Below, piece after piece: positions 26,256 to 35,418 of a DNA stretch of 64,000 bases. The position numbers and the translations under genes were made by a program. The notes under the pieces were generated by a model, which worked only from the letters and a program-made list of their open reading frames with translations, searched no databases and had not been told where the DNA came from. The first letter of the stretch is position 1, and every line of letters begins with the position of its first letter. The stretch is from Aureimonas sp. SA4125 (GTDB lineage Bacteria > Pseudomonadota > Alphaproteobacteria > Rhizobiales > Rhizobiaceae), in NCBI RefSeq assembly GCF_019973775.1, contig NZ_AP025032.1, forward strand, positions 2,232,001 through 2,296,000. The letters are read 5' to 3'.

Positions 26256-26504
26256 TCAGGCGGTTGCCGCGGCTTCGGCACGGGCGAGCTGGAGCGCCCA
26301 CGCGCCGTTATCGCGGATGCACTGCACCTCGCCAAGGCAGGCACCGCAGGCGAGCATGGCGGCATCCTCGACGTCGGTCGACGAAAGCGAGCCGAGGAGC
26401 CGGAGGTCGTCGACCGCGACCTCGATGGCGCTCGGGCGCTGGCATCCACTGCAAGCCCGCCCGATCCAGATAACTACTTTCTCGTCGTCGGCGATCTCGT
26501 CCAT
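26256..26504 (-). CDS. Small protein with paired CxxC motifs, 82 residues
   Basis: ATG at 26502-26504 with GAGGG seven bases upstream. Two CxxC pairs, ACSGCQRP near residue 19 and ACGACLGE near residue 53, plus a further Cys, suggest a zinc-binding fold. N-terminus is acidic (MDEIADDEKVV). It follows rep by 74 bp on the same strand. No family is recognised; a DNA- or RNA-binding regulator of replication is a guess. Confidence 0.6.
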   Translation of the reverse strand: MDEIADDEKVVIWIGRACSGCQRPSAIEVAVDDLRLLGSLSSTDVEDAAMLACGACLGEVQCIRDNGAWALQLARAEAAATA

Positions 26505-26578
26505 GTCAATTCCCTCGATGCCGGGCGACTCCCTTATGGCCGCCGATCATCGCCTTCTTCCGGGAACGGGAACGGGCG

Positions 26579-28327
26579 TCAAGCCGCGATCGGCAAGACC
26601 GCGACCTGGCGGCGCGCGAGTTCGGCGACGACCTCTGCGACGGTCGGCGGCGCGATGCCCGGAACGGCGGCGGCGGTCGCGGCGATCGCGTGGCCGATGG
26701 CAGCCCGCGTTCCGGCTCCGCCGCGTGCCTCGACACGCGCGGCGGTCTGCCGGATGAGCTGTCGGCGGGTACGGTCGTCGGACGTCGCCTGACGGGCTGC
26801 CTTAGCCTCTTCGGCGTCGCGGCGACGGACCTCGGCCTTCTCGGCGATGGCGCGGATGCGGTCGTCGGCCTCGGCGGAGATCTCCGCCAGGATCAATGCG
26901 AAGGCCGTCCCGTCCAGAACGGGCGCGGCCTCGATCGAGGCGAGGAACGTCCCGGCCAGGCCCGTCCGCAGGATCGTCCGCCATGTCTGCGACGGCACGT
27001 CGCCGACCTTCAGGGCCTCTTCCGTCAGGTCGAACTCGCCGCCCTTCTCTTCGTCGTCCTCCGCGTCGATTCCGAGCGCGGCGGCGAGCCTGGGCGTCAC
27101 GACGCACGAGCGCGTGCCGGGCATGGCCTCGGCGAACTCGCGCCAAAGGGCATAGGACGGCTTGTCGCCATCGATCGCGTCCTCGGCGATGGCCCAGGGC
27201 GTGCGCCCGGCGGCGTGCGACTTGTGGCCGGATGATCCGCCCGCCAGTTCCCACGACGTGCCCTTAGCGATGTACTCGCCCGCCGCCTCCGGGCTCGCGG
27301 CGATCTGGACGCCCTGCGCGTGCCGGAGGGCCTTGCCGCCGCGCTTCTCGACGGCCCGCATGAACCGCTCGATCATGGCCTCGCCAGCCGCGCGCGCGGC
27401 TGCCTCGTCGGCCAAGCAGGCCATGCCGAAGTGGATGTGGAAGTGCCAGCCGTGGTCGCCATGCGTGACCTCGGGCGCGACCAGGACGCCGGCGATTCCG
27501 CCTCGTCGCTTGATCCGCTCCCACGGTGCGCCACGCCGCGCGGCGGCGAAGCTCTCGGACACGAGGCGCTTGAGGTCCTCGAGGCGGTCGGCCGGGCCGT
27601 GCGAGACGGTCACGAGGCCCATGACGAAGGACCCGTCGTGTTCCGTCGTCGCCTCCACGACGCGCTGCACGCGGGCCTGCCGGATCGCGGCGACGGCGGG
27701 CGCACAGGTCGGGCAGAGCCAGCCGGAGCCGCAGCGGTACACGCCGGAGACGAACGCTCGGCGCGTGCCGTCCTCGCGCGTCCGGCGATGGATGCCGACG
27801 CTCTCGACGTCGAAGCCGGGGCGTCCGCATCCGCAGACGGACGGCCCGCGCTCGTCGGGGGCGAGACCGATGCGGAGCATGCGGGAGATTCCCGACATGA
27901 GGTCCCATCGACGCTGGGTCGTAGGTGCTGCCGCGCGGGCTGTCTCGTCCCTCTGTTGTCTCTCCTTCCGCTTGGCGTTGGCCCTCTGCACCTGTCTGGA
28001 TAGAGGGGGGGTGAATGTAGCTCCTCCGTTGGCGAGGCCGGCCGCTGCGCGCCGGCTGGCGGTGTCCATTCCGGCCGACGCGGCGGGAGTGGTCGCGAAC
28101 AGGGCGTGGACGGAGTTCCCGGCAGAGCCGGCGACTGGCAGGCGTGACCTGCGGGCGAGGCGCTGCGCGGCGGCGGTGCCCGGGCGCGGGCCGCGTGCGT
28201 CGGCGGCGGCCTGGAGGCGAGCGGCGACTCCGCCCTCGACAGGGCGGTACGGCTGCAAAATTTGTTGACGGGCTTGGGCTGGGGAGGCTGTCGGCAGGCT
28301 GGTGTCTATGCCCAGCCGCGGGATCAT
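26579..28327 (-). CDS. HUH-type rolling-circle replication initiator (Rep)
   Basis: Up to 582 residues; the start is uncertain because the ATG at 28325-28327 lacks a clear ribosome binding site (internal Met87 or Met144 are alternatives, and the first 140 residues are low-complexity). The catalytic part is clear: a zinc-type cluster (CGCG near 165, YRCGSGWLCPTC near 198-208), the HUH motif WHFHIHF (His295, His297, His299), and GEYIAKGTSWE with Tyr352 and Lys355 as in single-Tyr Rep proteins of rolling-circle plasmids. A long helical, Ala/Arg-rich C-terminus follows. It should nick a double-strand origin, so the excised element can probably replicate. A structured region lies just upstream. 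Confidence 0.8.
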   Translation of the reverse strand: MIPRLGIDTSLPTASPAQARQQILQPYRPVEGGVAARLQAAADARGPRPGTAAAQRLARRSRLPVAGSAGNSVHALFATTPAASAGMDTASRRAAAGLANGGATFTPPLSRQVQRANAKRKERQQRDETARAAAPTTQRRWDLMSGISRMLRIGLAPDERGPSVCGCGRPGFDVESVGIHRRTREDGTRRAFVSGVYRCGSGWLCPTCAPAVAAIRQARVQRVVEATTEHDGSFVMGLVTVSHGPADRLEDLKRLVSESFAAARRGAPWERIKRRGGIAGVLVAPEVTHGDHGWHFHIHFGMACLADEAAARAAGEAMIERFMRAVEKRGGKALRHAQGVQIAASPEAAGEYIAKGTSWELAGGSSGHKSHAAGRTPWAIAEDAIDGDKPSYALWREFAEAMPGTRSCVVTPRLAAALGIDAEDDEEKGGEFDLTEEALKVGDVPSQTWRTILRTGLAGTFLASIEAAPVLDGTAFALILAEISAEADDRIRAIAEKAEVRRRDAEEAKAARQATSDDRTRRQLIRQTAARVEARGGAGTRAAIGHAIAATAAAVPGIAPPTVAEVVAELARRQVAVLPIAA

Positions 28328-28371
28328 TCGTGGATGCCGTTGACGGCGCGGATGCCGATTGCCATTGTGAA

Positions 28372-28795
28372 GCCTCTACCAGAGGCCTCCCGGTCACGGC
28401 GCTACGAACGCTGCGGGGGGCCTTTTCCGTTTCAAGGGTTCGGTGGATCGGCGCGGGCGTCAAACGGTCGGCGGAATTTAACTAATTATCGGTTAATTCC
28501 GCATTTCCGTTTCAGGCGAGAATTAAATTCCACGCGGCCGAGGAGCGGCGGCGCAGCCGTCGCGAGCCAGGTGAGCCGAGGACGCCGCTCGGCGGGTAGG
28601 GCCGTCCCCGTTTTCCAGCCCCGGGACGGGGCCGAAGCCGAAGGCGGAGTAGGCGGGGCGCACCGCGCCCGTGAGGTAGCGCCGAAGGTGCGCCCCGCCT
28701 GTGGTAAACGGGGGCGGACCGGGTCCAGTGGACGTCAGCCCCGCGACGGTCTCGCCCCCTACGACCGTAGGCCAGAATCGCGTTACGGGGGCAGC
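28372..28795. other. Structured intergenic region, candidate replication origin
   Basis: Between rep and the methyltransferase. It holds several inverted repeats: GCCTCT/AGAGGC at 28372-28386; an AT-rich pair GCGGAATT(T)AAC/GTTAATTCCGC at 28471-28502, rare in this GC-rich element; and a perfect 13-bp pair GGCGGGGCGCACC/GGTGCGCCCCGCC at 28652-28664 and 28687-28699 with a 22-nt loop. No gene is supported here. Such hairpins near a Rep gene fit the double- or single-strand origin of a rolling-circle replicon, and promoters for rep and the methyltransferase are also expected. Confidence 0.45.
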
Positions 28796-30166
28796 ATGCG
28801 GACGGTCGAACTTTTCTGCGGCGTGGGTGGTCTGTCCCTCGGTCTCGGCCGCGCCGGTTGCGAGGTCGTCCGCGCGCTGGACGTATGGCCGGAGGCGGTC
28901 GCGGTGTATCGGGCGAACCTCGGCCATGCCGCCGAGGTGGCCGATGTCGGCGATCTCCTGACGGTAGCGCCGGCCGTGGCCGCGCTGCGCCCCGACCTCG
29001 TTTGTGGTGGCCCGCCCTGCCAGGATTTCTCGGCGGCGGGACGTCGTGTCGAGGGCGCGCGGGCGAACATGCTGGTTGCGTTCGCCATGGTCGTGATCAT
29101 CGCTCGACCGCGCTGGTTCCTGTTAGAGAACGTCCCGCAAGCGGCTCGCTCGTCTGCCTGGGCGACGGCGCGCGAATTGCTCGTCCGGGCGGGCTATGGC
29201 CTGTCGGAGGCCGTGGTCTGCGCGAGCCGCTACGGCACGGGGCAGGCCCGCCGGCGCCTGATCGTAGTGGGGAGGCTCGGCGAGGCGCACGGGTTCCTCG
29301 CGTCCGCGATCCGCGCTGCGGCATCGGAGCGGCCGACGACGATCCGAGACGTTCTCGGCGGCGAGGTCGGCGGACTGGTCCACGCGCATCCGCGGCATGC
29401 AGGCAAGCGGCGACTGTGGAGCGTGGATGCCCCCGGACCGACGATCCGTGAATCCTCGCGACGCCCGTTACCCGAGTCCTACGTGCCGACCACGGCCGAT
29501 GTCGCGCTGCTCGAAGCGGGGGCGGTGTACGCGAGGCCGTTCACTTCGGGGCGCGGTGTCCGGTCGGTGGACGAGCCGGCGGCGACGGTCGTCCGAAACT
29601 CCCGCATCGCCCCGCCGCCGAGCTACCTCGCGAATCCGCATCCGCGGGATGCCGCGCCGGCCGCGACCGTCCCGCACCTGACGCAAGACCAGGCAGCGCG
29701 GTTGCAGGGGTTTCCGGTGGGCTGGGGCTGGTCCTCGGCGGGCACGCAGAGGAACCGTGACCAGATGATCGCCAATGCGGTCCCGTCCGGCCTCGCCGAG
29801 GCCATCGGCCGCGTGATCATCGGCCGGGACCGTGGTGACACGGCGCCGGCGCTGGAGCCGGGGTTCTCCGCATGGCTTCGCGCGCGAGGGGTGACGGGCC
29901 AGGCCCTCCGAAATCGGCGTGCGCAACTCGGCCGCGCGCGTCGCCTGCTCGGGGGTCGAATCCTTGCGGAGCTCACGGTCGAACTCGCCATGCTGGAGGC
30001 CGTCGAAGGATTCGCGACGCTCTCGACGGGGGTCCGTTCGGACCTGCGTGCGGCGCTGCGTCTGCATGCGGAGTGGCGGGCGCTCCCGCCGACGACGCGT
30101 CGGACCAGGCTCGTGACGGTCGCGGACGCGGACGAGGAGAGGTCCGACGAGCGAGAGGCTGCCTGA
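28796..30166 (+). CDS. Orphan DNA cytosine-5 methyltransferase with C-terminal extension
   Basis: 456 residues from the ATG at 28796 (GGGGG upstream); the frame extends far upstream but without family similarity. Motifs in order: I, ELFCGVGGLSLGLGRAG; IV, GGPPCQDFSAAG with catalytic Cys75; VI, WFLLENV; VIII, QARRRLIVVG; X, MIANAVPSGLAEAIG near 325-336. After motif X about 110 residues remain, helical and Arg-rich (FSAWLRARGVTGQALRNRR, then LGRARRLLG), resembling a DNA-binding bundle. No restriction endonuclease gene adjoins it, so it is an orphan methylase that may protect the element from host restriction or mark its own DNA. Target sequence unknown. Confidence 0.88.
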   Translation: MRTVELFCGVGGLSLGLGRAGCEVVRALDVWPEAVAVYRANLGHAAEVADVGDLLTVAPAVAALRPDLVCGGPPCQDFSAAGRRVEGARANMLVAFAMVVIIARPRWFLLENVPQAARSSAWATARELLVRAGYGLSEAVVCASRYGTGQARRRLIVVGRLGEAHGFLASAIRAAASERPTTIRDVLGGEVGGLVHAHPRHAGKRRLWSVDAPGPTIRESSRRPLPESYVPTTADVALLEAGAVYARPFTSGRGVRSVDEPAATVVRNSRIAPPPSYLANPHPRDAAPAATVPHLTQDQAARLQGFPVGWGWSSAGTQRNRDQMIANAVPSGLAEAIGRVIIGRDRGDTAPALEPGFSAWLRARGVTGQALRNRRAQLGRARRLLGGRILAELTVELAMLEAVEGFATLSTGVRSDLRAALRLHAEWRALPPTTRRTRLVTVADADEERSDEREAA

Positions 30167-30194
30167 TCCCCTCCCGGTCCTGCGGACTTGCTCC

Positions 30195-30232
30195 GACCCT
30201 CCCAGGAGGGTCTCACGCCCCCGCAGGGGCGT
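30195..30232 (+). terminator. Tandem hairpins after the methyltransferase
   Basis: GACCCTCC/GGAGGGTC (30195-30212, 2-nt loop) followed directly by ACGCCCC/GGGGCGT (30215-30232). There is no T-run, so they may terminate weakly or protect the mRNA end. Confidence 0.4.
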
Positions 30233-30306
30233 TGCCGGGGTCGTTCGGCTCGCGCCGGCTACGCCGACGCTCCCCGACCGCAAATCCTTCAATGGCGGCA
30301 ACTGGT

Positions 30307-30340
30307 CCTTGTCAACAATGTTGGTCTAAACTTGGTCTAA
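30307..30340. repeat. Right integrase arm-type repeats
   Basis: CCTTGTCAACAAT (30307-30319), one base, then TTGGTCTAAACTTGGTCTAA (30321-30340). Both blocks are identical to those at 17888-17924, where the spacer is four bases. They are in direct orientation, 78 bp from attR. Confidence 0.7.
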
Positions 30341-30417
30341 ATCAAAACCGCGTCGCAAAGAGGAGTCGAACACCCACTCCGCTGTCTAAATTTCTTCATA
30401 CACTTCAAAGGTTTATA

Positions 30418-30493
<76 letters not shown>

Positions 30494-30773
30494 GACTGGC
30501 GAGGAGCCTTGAGCCCGCTCGCGAAATCGGGCGGACCATAGAAAGGGGGCAGGGAGCGGTCAACCGCAAATCCGCCATGGCCCCAGAAAAGCCGAAGAGG
30601 GCGTGATTTGCAGTTTCGGCTACTTCGTGGCACGGCCGGGTCCCGGACGGGATTGCCGCCGGGTTGCGACCGAAGCACGGTCGTCGTGCACGGGTGAGCC
30701 AGCCTCGTCTCCGGGATCCGTTGCGGGCAAGCGCGTTACCGGGAACGACGACCCGGCTGGAAGGAATGGCTGC

Positions 30774-31589
30774 TTGATCGACGATCTGTCCTATCCGACG
30801 GCGGTGCTGGCCGGAGCGCTCTCCTTCCTGTCGCCCTGCGTCTTGCCGCTGGTGCCCCCCTATCTCTGCTACATGGCCGGCGTCTCGGTGGAGGAGCTGA
30901 GGGCCGGGCCGCAAATGCGCTCGGTCGGAGCGCAGGCGGTCGGGGCGCAAGCCATGGAATCGGTGCCGTCGGGGCGCCTCGGCACAAACGGCTATATCAG
31001 GGTGCTGGCGACGGCCCTTGTCTTCGTCCTCGGCTTTTCCACCGTCTTCGTGGCGCTCGGCGTCGGTGCGAGCTCGGTCGGGCAGATCCTCCGCCAGAAC
31101 CTCGACTGGCTCGGCATCATCGCGGGCCTTGCGATCATCGTCATGGGGCTGAATTTCCTCGGCGTCTTCCGGATCGCCTTCCTTTCCGGCGAGGCGCGGT
31201 TCCGCGCGCCCGACAAGCCGCGCAGCGTGCTGGGCGCCTATCTGATGGGTCTGGCCTTCGCCTTCGGCTGGACGCCCTGCATCGGACCTGTCCTCGGCGC
31301 CATTCTCGGCCTGGCGGGTACGCATGACACGGTCGGCGCGGGCGCGGTGATGCTCGGTCTGTATTCGGCCGGGCTTGGCATCCCCTTTCTCCTCGCCGCC
31401 GCCTTCTCCGGCGTCTTTCTCCGACTGATCGGCCGGTTCCGGCGGCATCTCGGGCTCGTCGAGAAGGCGATGGGCGTCTTTCTGGTGCTGACCGGAATCC
31501 TGTTCCTCACCGGCGGCATGCAGACAATCTCCTTCTGGCTCCTGGAGACCTTCCCGGCGCTGATGAACGTCGAGGCGATCGCCACCTGA
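30774..31589 (+). CDS. ccdA: CcdA-type cytochrome c biogenesis / thiol-disulfide transport protein
   Basis: 271 residues. I place the start at the TTG at 30774 because AAGGAA (30761-30766) lies seven bases upstream and family similarity begins there; the ATG at 30603 would add 57 unrelated residues. Redox motifs LSPCVLPLVPPYLCYMAG and GWTPCIGPVLG supply the two conserved cysteines of CcdA/DsbD transmembrane proteins. Six helices are visible. It passes electrons from cytoplasmic thioredoxin to periplasmic thiol proteins needed for haem attachment to cytochrome c. It is a single gene beside the tRNA. Confidence 0.9.
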   Translation: MIDDLSYPTAVLAGALSFLSPCVLPLVPPYLCYMAGVSVEELRAGPQMRSVGAQAVGAQAMESVPSGRLGTNGYIRVLATALVFVLGFSTVFVALGVGASSVGQILRQNLDWLGIIAGLAIIVMGLNFLGVFRIAFLSGEARFRAPDKPRSVLGAYLMGLAFAFGWTPCIGPVLGAILGLAGTHDTVGAGAVMLGLYSAGLGIPFLLAAAFSGVFLRLIGRFRRHLGLVEKAMGVFLVLTGILFLTGGMQTISFWLLETFPALMNVEAIAT

Positions 31590-31667
31590 CGCGGCGATTC
31601 ACCCATTGCTCAGCTTCCTCTGCTAATTTTCTGAAGACGGCCTGTGACCTGCGAACGGAATGCGATC

Positions 31668-33032
31668 ATGAACCGCACCTGCCTCTCCATCATCCTCGCC
31701 GCCGGAGAAGGCACGCGGATGAAATCCGCCCGTGCCAAGGTTCTGCACGAGGTGGCGGGCCTGTCGATGGTCGGCCATGTCGCGCGGACGGCCGAGGCGG
31801 CGGGCTCGACGCGCACGGCGCTCGTCATCGGCCGCGACGCGGCGACGGTTGCCGCCGCCGTCGGCGTTTCCATTCCCGGCCTGTCGACGCATGTGCAGCT
31901 GGAGCGGCTCGGCACCGGCCATGCCGTGCTGGCCGCTCGCGACGCCATCGCGGAGGGCTTCGATGACGTGCTGATCCTTTTCGGCGACACGCCGCTGGTC
32001 AGGCCCGAAACGCTCGCGCGGGCGCGGGAGACACTGGCCGTGGGAGCCGCGGTCTGCGTTGTCGGCTTCCGCACAGCGACGCCGCGGGGCTATGGCCGGC
32101 TGATCGAGCGGGACGGCGAGCTTCTCGCCATTCGCGAGGAGCGCGATGCCAGCGAGGACGAGCGCCGGATCGAATTCTGCAACGGCGGCGTCATGGCGCT
32201 GCGCGGCGACATCGCGCTCGAACTTCTCCTGGCGATCGGCAATGCCAACGCCAAGGGCGAATATTATCTGACCGACGCCATCGAGATCGCCCGCGCCCGC
32301 GGCGAAACTGTCCGCGCGATCGAAGCGGATGCCGACGAGGTTCTGGGCGTCAACACGCGGGTGGAACTCGCCGCGGTCGAGACGATCTGGCAGCAGCGGC
32401 GCCGGCGCGAGATGATGCTGGCGGGCGTCTCGATGATCGCGCCGGAGACGGTCTTCTTCGCGCACGATACCGACATCGCCGCCGAGGTTCTGCTGGAGCC
32501 GAACATCGTCTTCGGACCCGGCGTCTCGATCGGCGCGGGCAGTGTCATCCACGCCTTTTCGCATATCGAAGGAGCCCGCCTCGGCGAAGGCGTCGCCATC
32601 GGACCGTTTGCCCGGCTGCGGCCGGGCACGAGCCTGGCCGGGGGCGCCAAGGTCGGCAATTTCTGCGAGGTGAAGAACGCCGAGGTCGGCCCGGGCGCCA
32701 AGGTCAACCATCTCAGCTATATCGGCGACGCCTCGGTCGGCGCCCATGCCAATATCGGCGCCGGCACGATCACCTGCAATTATGATGGCGCGCTGAAGCA
32801 CCATACGGCCATCGGCGCGAACGCCTTCATCGGCTCGAACTCGGCCCTCGTCGCCCCGGTCAGCATCGGCGCGGGCGCCTATGTCGGCAGCGGCAGCGTC
32901 ATCACCGAGGACGTGCCGGATGACGCTCTCGCCATCGGGCGAGGGCGTCAGGTGACGAAGCCCGGCCGCGGTCGCGAGATCGCCGAGCGCAATGCCGCCG
33001 CCAAGGCAGCGCGCGGCAAGCCTGCCAGCTGA
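31668..33032 (+). CDS. glmU: Bifunctional GlmU: GlcN-1-P acetyltransferase / GlcNAc-1-P uridylyltransferase
   Basis: 454 residues from the ATG at 31668 (GGAA seven bases upstream); the ATG at 31644 adds eight residues. The N-terminal pyrophosphorylase starts [21 protein letters not shown] with the G-x-G-T-R-x(n)-K signature. The C-terminal half is a left-handed beta-helix of hexapeptide repeats, with [12 protein letters not shown] and [15 protein letters not shown] near the acetyl-CoA site. It makes UDP-GlcNAc for peptidoglycan and LPS. glmS follows 137 bp later, supplying its substrate precursor. Confidence 0.97.
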   Translation: MNRTCLSIILAAGEGTRMKSARAKVLHEVAGLSMVGHVARTAEAAGSTRTALVIGRDAATVAAAVGVSIPGLSTHVQLERLGTGHAVLAARDAIAEGFDDVLILFGDTPLVRPETLARARETLAVGAAVCVVGFRTATPRGYGRLIERDGELLAIREERDASEDERRIEFCNGGVMALRGDIALELLLAIGNANAKGEYYLTDAIEIARARGETVRAIEADADEVLGVNTRVELAAVETIWQQRRRREMMLAGVSMIAPETVFFAHDTDIAAEVLLEPNIVFGPGVSIGAGSVIHAFSHIEGARLGEGVAIGPFARLRPGTSLAGGAKVGNFCEVKNAEVGPGAKVNHLSYIGDASVGAHANIGAGTITCNYDGALKHHTAIGANAFIGSNSALVAPVSIGAGAYVGSGSVITEDVPDDALAIGRGRQVTKPGRGREIAERNAAAKAARGKPAS

Positions 33033-33169
33033 CGCCAAGGCCTTCGCAGAAGACGTCGACCCAGCCAAAATGTCACGGCCGGCAATGAAGAGTGTCTGGA
33101 CCGAGGCCGGCATCGCCGGCAAAGCGCTGCAGCGGCTTGCCGCAGTCCAACCAACCGAGGAGACGTCGA

Positions 33170-34996
33170 ATGTGTGGAATCATCGCGATCGTCAGCCGTC
33201 ACCCGGTCGCCGACAGGCTCGTCGACTCTTTGAAGCGGCTGGAATATCGCGGCTATGATTCCGCCGGCATCGCCACCTTGTCTGAGGCCGGTCTCGACCG
33301 GCGCCGGGCCGAGGGCAAGCTCGTCAACCTCGAAGCGCTCCTGAAGCGCGAGCCGCTCGGCGGCACGATCGGCATCGGCCATACCCGCTGGGCGACGCAC
33401 GGCGCACCGACCGAGCGGAACGCCCATCCGCACGCGACGCCCCGCGTCGCCGTCGTCCACAACGGCATCATCGAGAATTTTCGCGAGCTGCGCACGGCGC
33501 TCGAGGCCGACGGCTATGTCTTCGAAAGCGAGACCGACACCGAGACCATCGCGCACCTCGTCACCCGCGCTCTCGATCGGGGGGCCGATCCCGTCGAATC
33601 TGTCCGGCAGATCCTGCCGCAGCTGGAAGGGGCTTTCGCGCTGGCCTTCGTCTTCGCTGGCGAGGAGGAGTTGATCGTGGGCGCACGCCGCGGCTCGCCG
33701 CTCGCCGTCGGCATCGGCCAGGGCGAGATGTTCCTCGGCTCCGACGCCATCGCTCTGTCGCCCTTCACCGACGCGGTGCGCTATCTCGAGGACGGCGATT
33801 TCGTCGTGCTCGACCACCAGCAGGCGAAGATATTCGACGTCGACGGGCTCGCGGTGGAGCGGCCGATCCGGCGCTCGGTCGGCAAGGCCTTCTATGTCGA
33901 CAAGGGCAATCATCGGCACTTCATGCAGAAGGAGATCTACGAGCAGCCGGAGGTCATCGGCCATACGCTCGGCTCCTTCGTCGACATGACCACCGGCCGC
34001 ACCCGCGTGCCGAACGGCCAGACGCTGGATTTCACCAACATCAAGCGCATGGCGATCTCGGCCTGCGGCACCGGCTATCTCGCCGGCCTCACCGGCCGCT
34101 ACTATTTCGAGCGGCATGCGAGGATCGCCTGCGACATCGATGTCGCCTCGGAGTTCCGCTACCGCGAGAGCCCGCTCGGCGACGTCGACCTCGCGCTCTT
34201 CGTCTCGCAGTCCGGCGAGACGGCCGACACCCTGGCGTCACTGCGCTATGCCAAGGCGATGGGGCTGAAGACGGCCTCGGTCGTCAACGTCCAGGAATCG
34301 ACGATCGCGCGCGAGTCGGACGTCGTCCTGCCGACGCTGGCGGGGCCCGAAATCGGCGTCGCCTCGACCAAGGCGTTCACCTGCCAGCTGATGGCGCTTG
34401 CGGCGCTGTCGATCCGCGCCGGCATCGACCGCGGCGTGATCTCGCCGGACGAGGAACTGGCGATGACCCGGGCGCTCGCCGAGGGACCGCGCATGGTCGC
34501 GGAGGCGTTCAAGCTGGAGGGCCAGATCGAGATCCTGGCGCGCGAACTGGCGACCTATCGCCATGCCCTCTATCTCGGCCGCGGCCTCAGCTATCCCCTG
34601 GCCTTGGAAGGCGCCCTGAAACTCAAGGAAATCAGCTACATTCACGCGGAAGGTTATGCGGCGGGTGAACTGAAGCACGGGCCGATCGCGCTGATCGACG
34701 AGACCATGCCGGTGATCGTCGTCGCGCCGCATGACCGGATGTTCGAAAAAACCGTGTCGAACATGCAGGAGGTCGCCGCGCGCGGCGGACGGATCATCCT
34801 GATCACCGACGAGAAGGGGGCTCGTGCCGGCGCGGTGAGCGCCATGGAGACGCTGGTCCTGCCGGACATGCCCGAAATCCTGACACCCATCGCCTTCGCC
34901 GTTCCGCTGCAGATGCTGGCCTACCACACCGCCGTGCACATGGGCACCGACGTCGACCAGCCGCGCAATCTGGCCAAGTCGGTGACGGTGGAATAA
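33170..34996 (+). CDS. glmS: Glutamine-fructose-6-phosphate aminotransferase
   Basis: 608 residues from the ATG at 33170 (GAGGAG seven bases upstream). The start must be here because processing exposes the catalytic Cys of MCGIIAIV. The N-terminal glutaminase contains RLEYRGYDSAGIA and GHTRWATHGAPTERNAHPH. Two SIS isomerase domains follow (SACGTGYLAGLTGRYYFE, SQSGETADTLASLR), ending in KSVTVE. It forms glucosamine-6-P from fructose-6-P and glutamine, the first hexosamine step. No glmS ribozyme is visible upstream, in line with its absence from alphaproteobacteria. Confidence 0.97.
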   Translation: MCGIIAIVSRHPVADRLVDSLKRLEYRGYDSAGIATLSEAGLDRRRAEGKLVNLEALLKREPLGGTIGIGHTRWATHGAPTERNAHPHATPRVAVVHNGIIENFRELRTALEADGYVFESETDTETIAHLVTRALDRGADPVESVRQILPQLEGAFALAFVFAGEEELIVGARRGSPLAVGIGQGEMFLGSDAIALSPFTDAVRYLEDGDFVVLDHQQAKIFDVDGLAVERPIRRSVGKAFYVDKGNHRHFMQKEIYEQPEVIGHTLGSFVDMTTGRTRVPNGQTLDFTNIKRMAISACGTGYLAGLTGRYYFERHARIACDIDVASEFRYRESPLGDVDLALFVSQSGETADTLASLRYAKAMGLKTASVVNVQESTIARESDVVLPTLAGPEIGVASTKAFTCQLMALAALSIRAGIDRGVISPDEELAMTRALAEGPRMVAEAFKLEGQIEILARELATYRHALYLGRGLSYPLALEGALKLKEISYIHAEGYAAGELKHGPIALIDETMPVIVVAPHDRMFEKTVSNMQEVAARGGRIILITDEKGARAGAVSAMETLVLPDMPEILTPIAFAVPLQMLAYHTAVHMGTDVDQPRNLAKSVTVE

Positions 34997-35418
34997 CTGA
35001 CCAAGGCTAAAGTTCAGCAATTACGGATATTTACAACGGGTTCTTGCGCCGTCATCACGGATGACGGTTGTCGCCGACGCAACGGAAATGCTGGTGCGCG
35101 CCAGGTTGCGCGTCTCATGGGCGCCGCGACCGGAAAACGACACGGCTCCTGCCGACGTCGGGATGTTTCGCTGATTATGGGGAAGCTGCGTTCGCCCCTG
35201 TCCATCCGCACGGCCGGCTGGGTCGCACAGTGCTGGAAGTCCCGCGAGTCCTTGCCCGGCGGGTCGACGCTATCAATCCCGCGCCCGTCCCAAATGTTTG
35301 CCGGTCTGGCCCGATTTCGCCGTGGTTGGGCGCGAAGCATGGCAGTCTGCTCTCGCGTCTTGCGGCGATGCGGTGCAGATTGCTGCAGTGCAGGGGCGGT
35401 TTCGAGTTTGGACGGGCA
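34997..35418. other. Intergenic region downstream of glmS
   Basis: About 420 bp without a supported gene. It starts with the hairpin at 35049; the rest holds GC-rich open frames without ribosome binding sites. It should contain the promoter of the DUF502 gene. Confidence 0.45.
35049..35067 (+). terminator. Possible glmS terminator
   Basis: CCGTCATC (35049-35056), loop ACG, GATGACGG (35060-35067) is a perfect 8-bp stem, 52 bp after the stop, followed by TTGT. The T-run is weak. Confidence 0.45.

Noticed and set aside
28262..28795. N-terminal extension of the methyltransferase frame
   Set aside because: The 178 extra residues have no family similarity and cross several inverted repeats; the ATG at 28796 begins exactly at methylase motif I.
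30350..30417. Short tRNA-like wording (GAGTCGAACACCC) near attR
   Set aside because: Too short and unpaired to be a tRNA or att remnant; likely chance.
33033..33169. glmS ribozyme
   Set aside because: The 137-bp gap is short and lacks the ribozyme core; this class is known mainly from Gram-positive bacteria.
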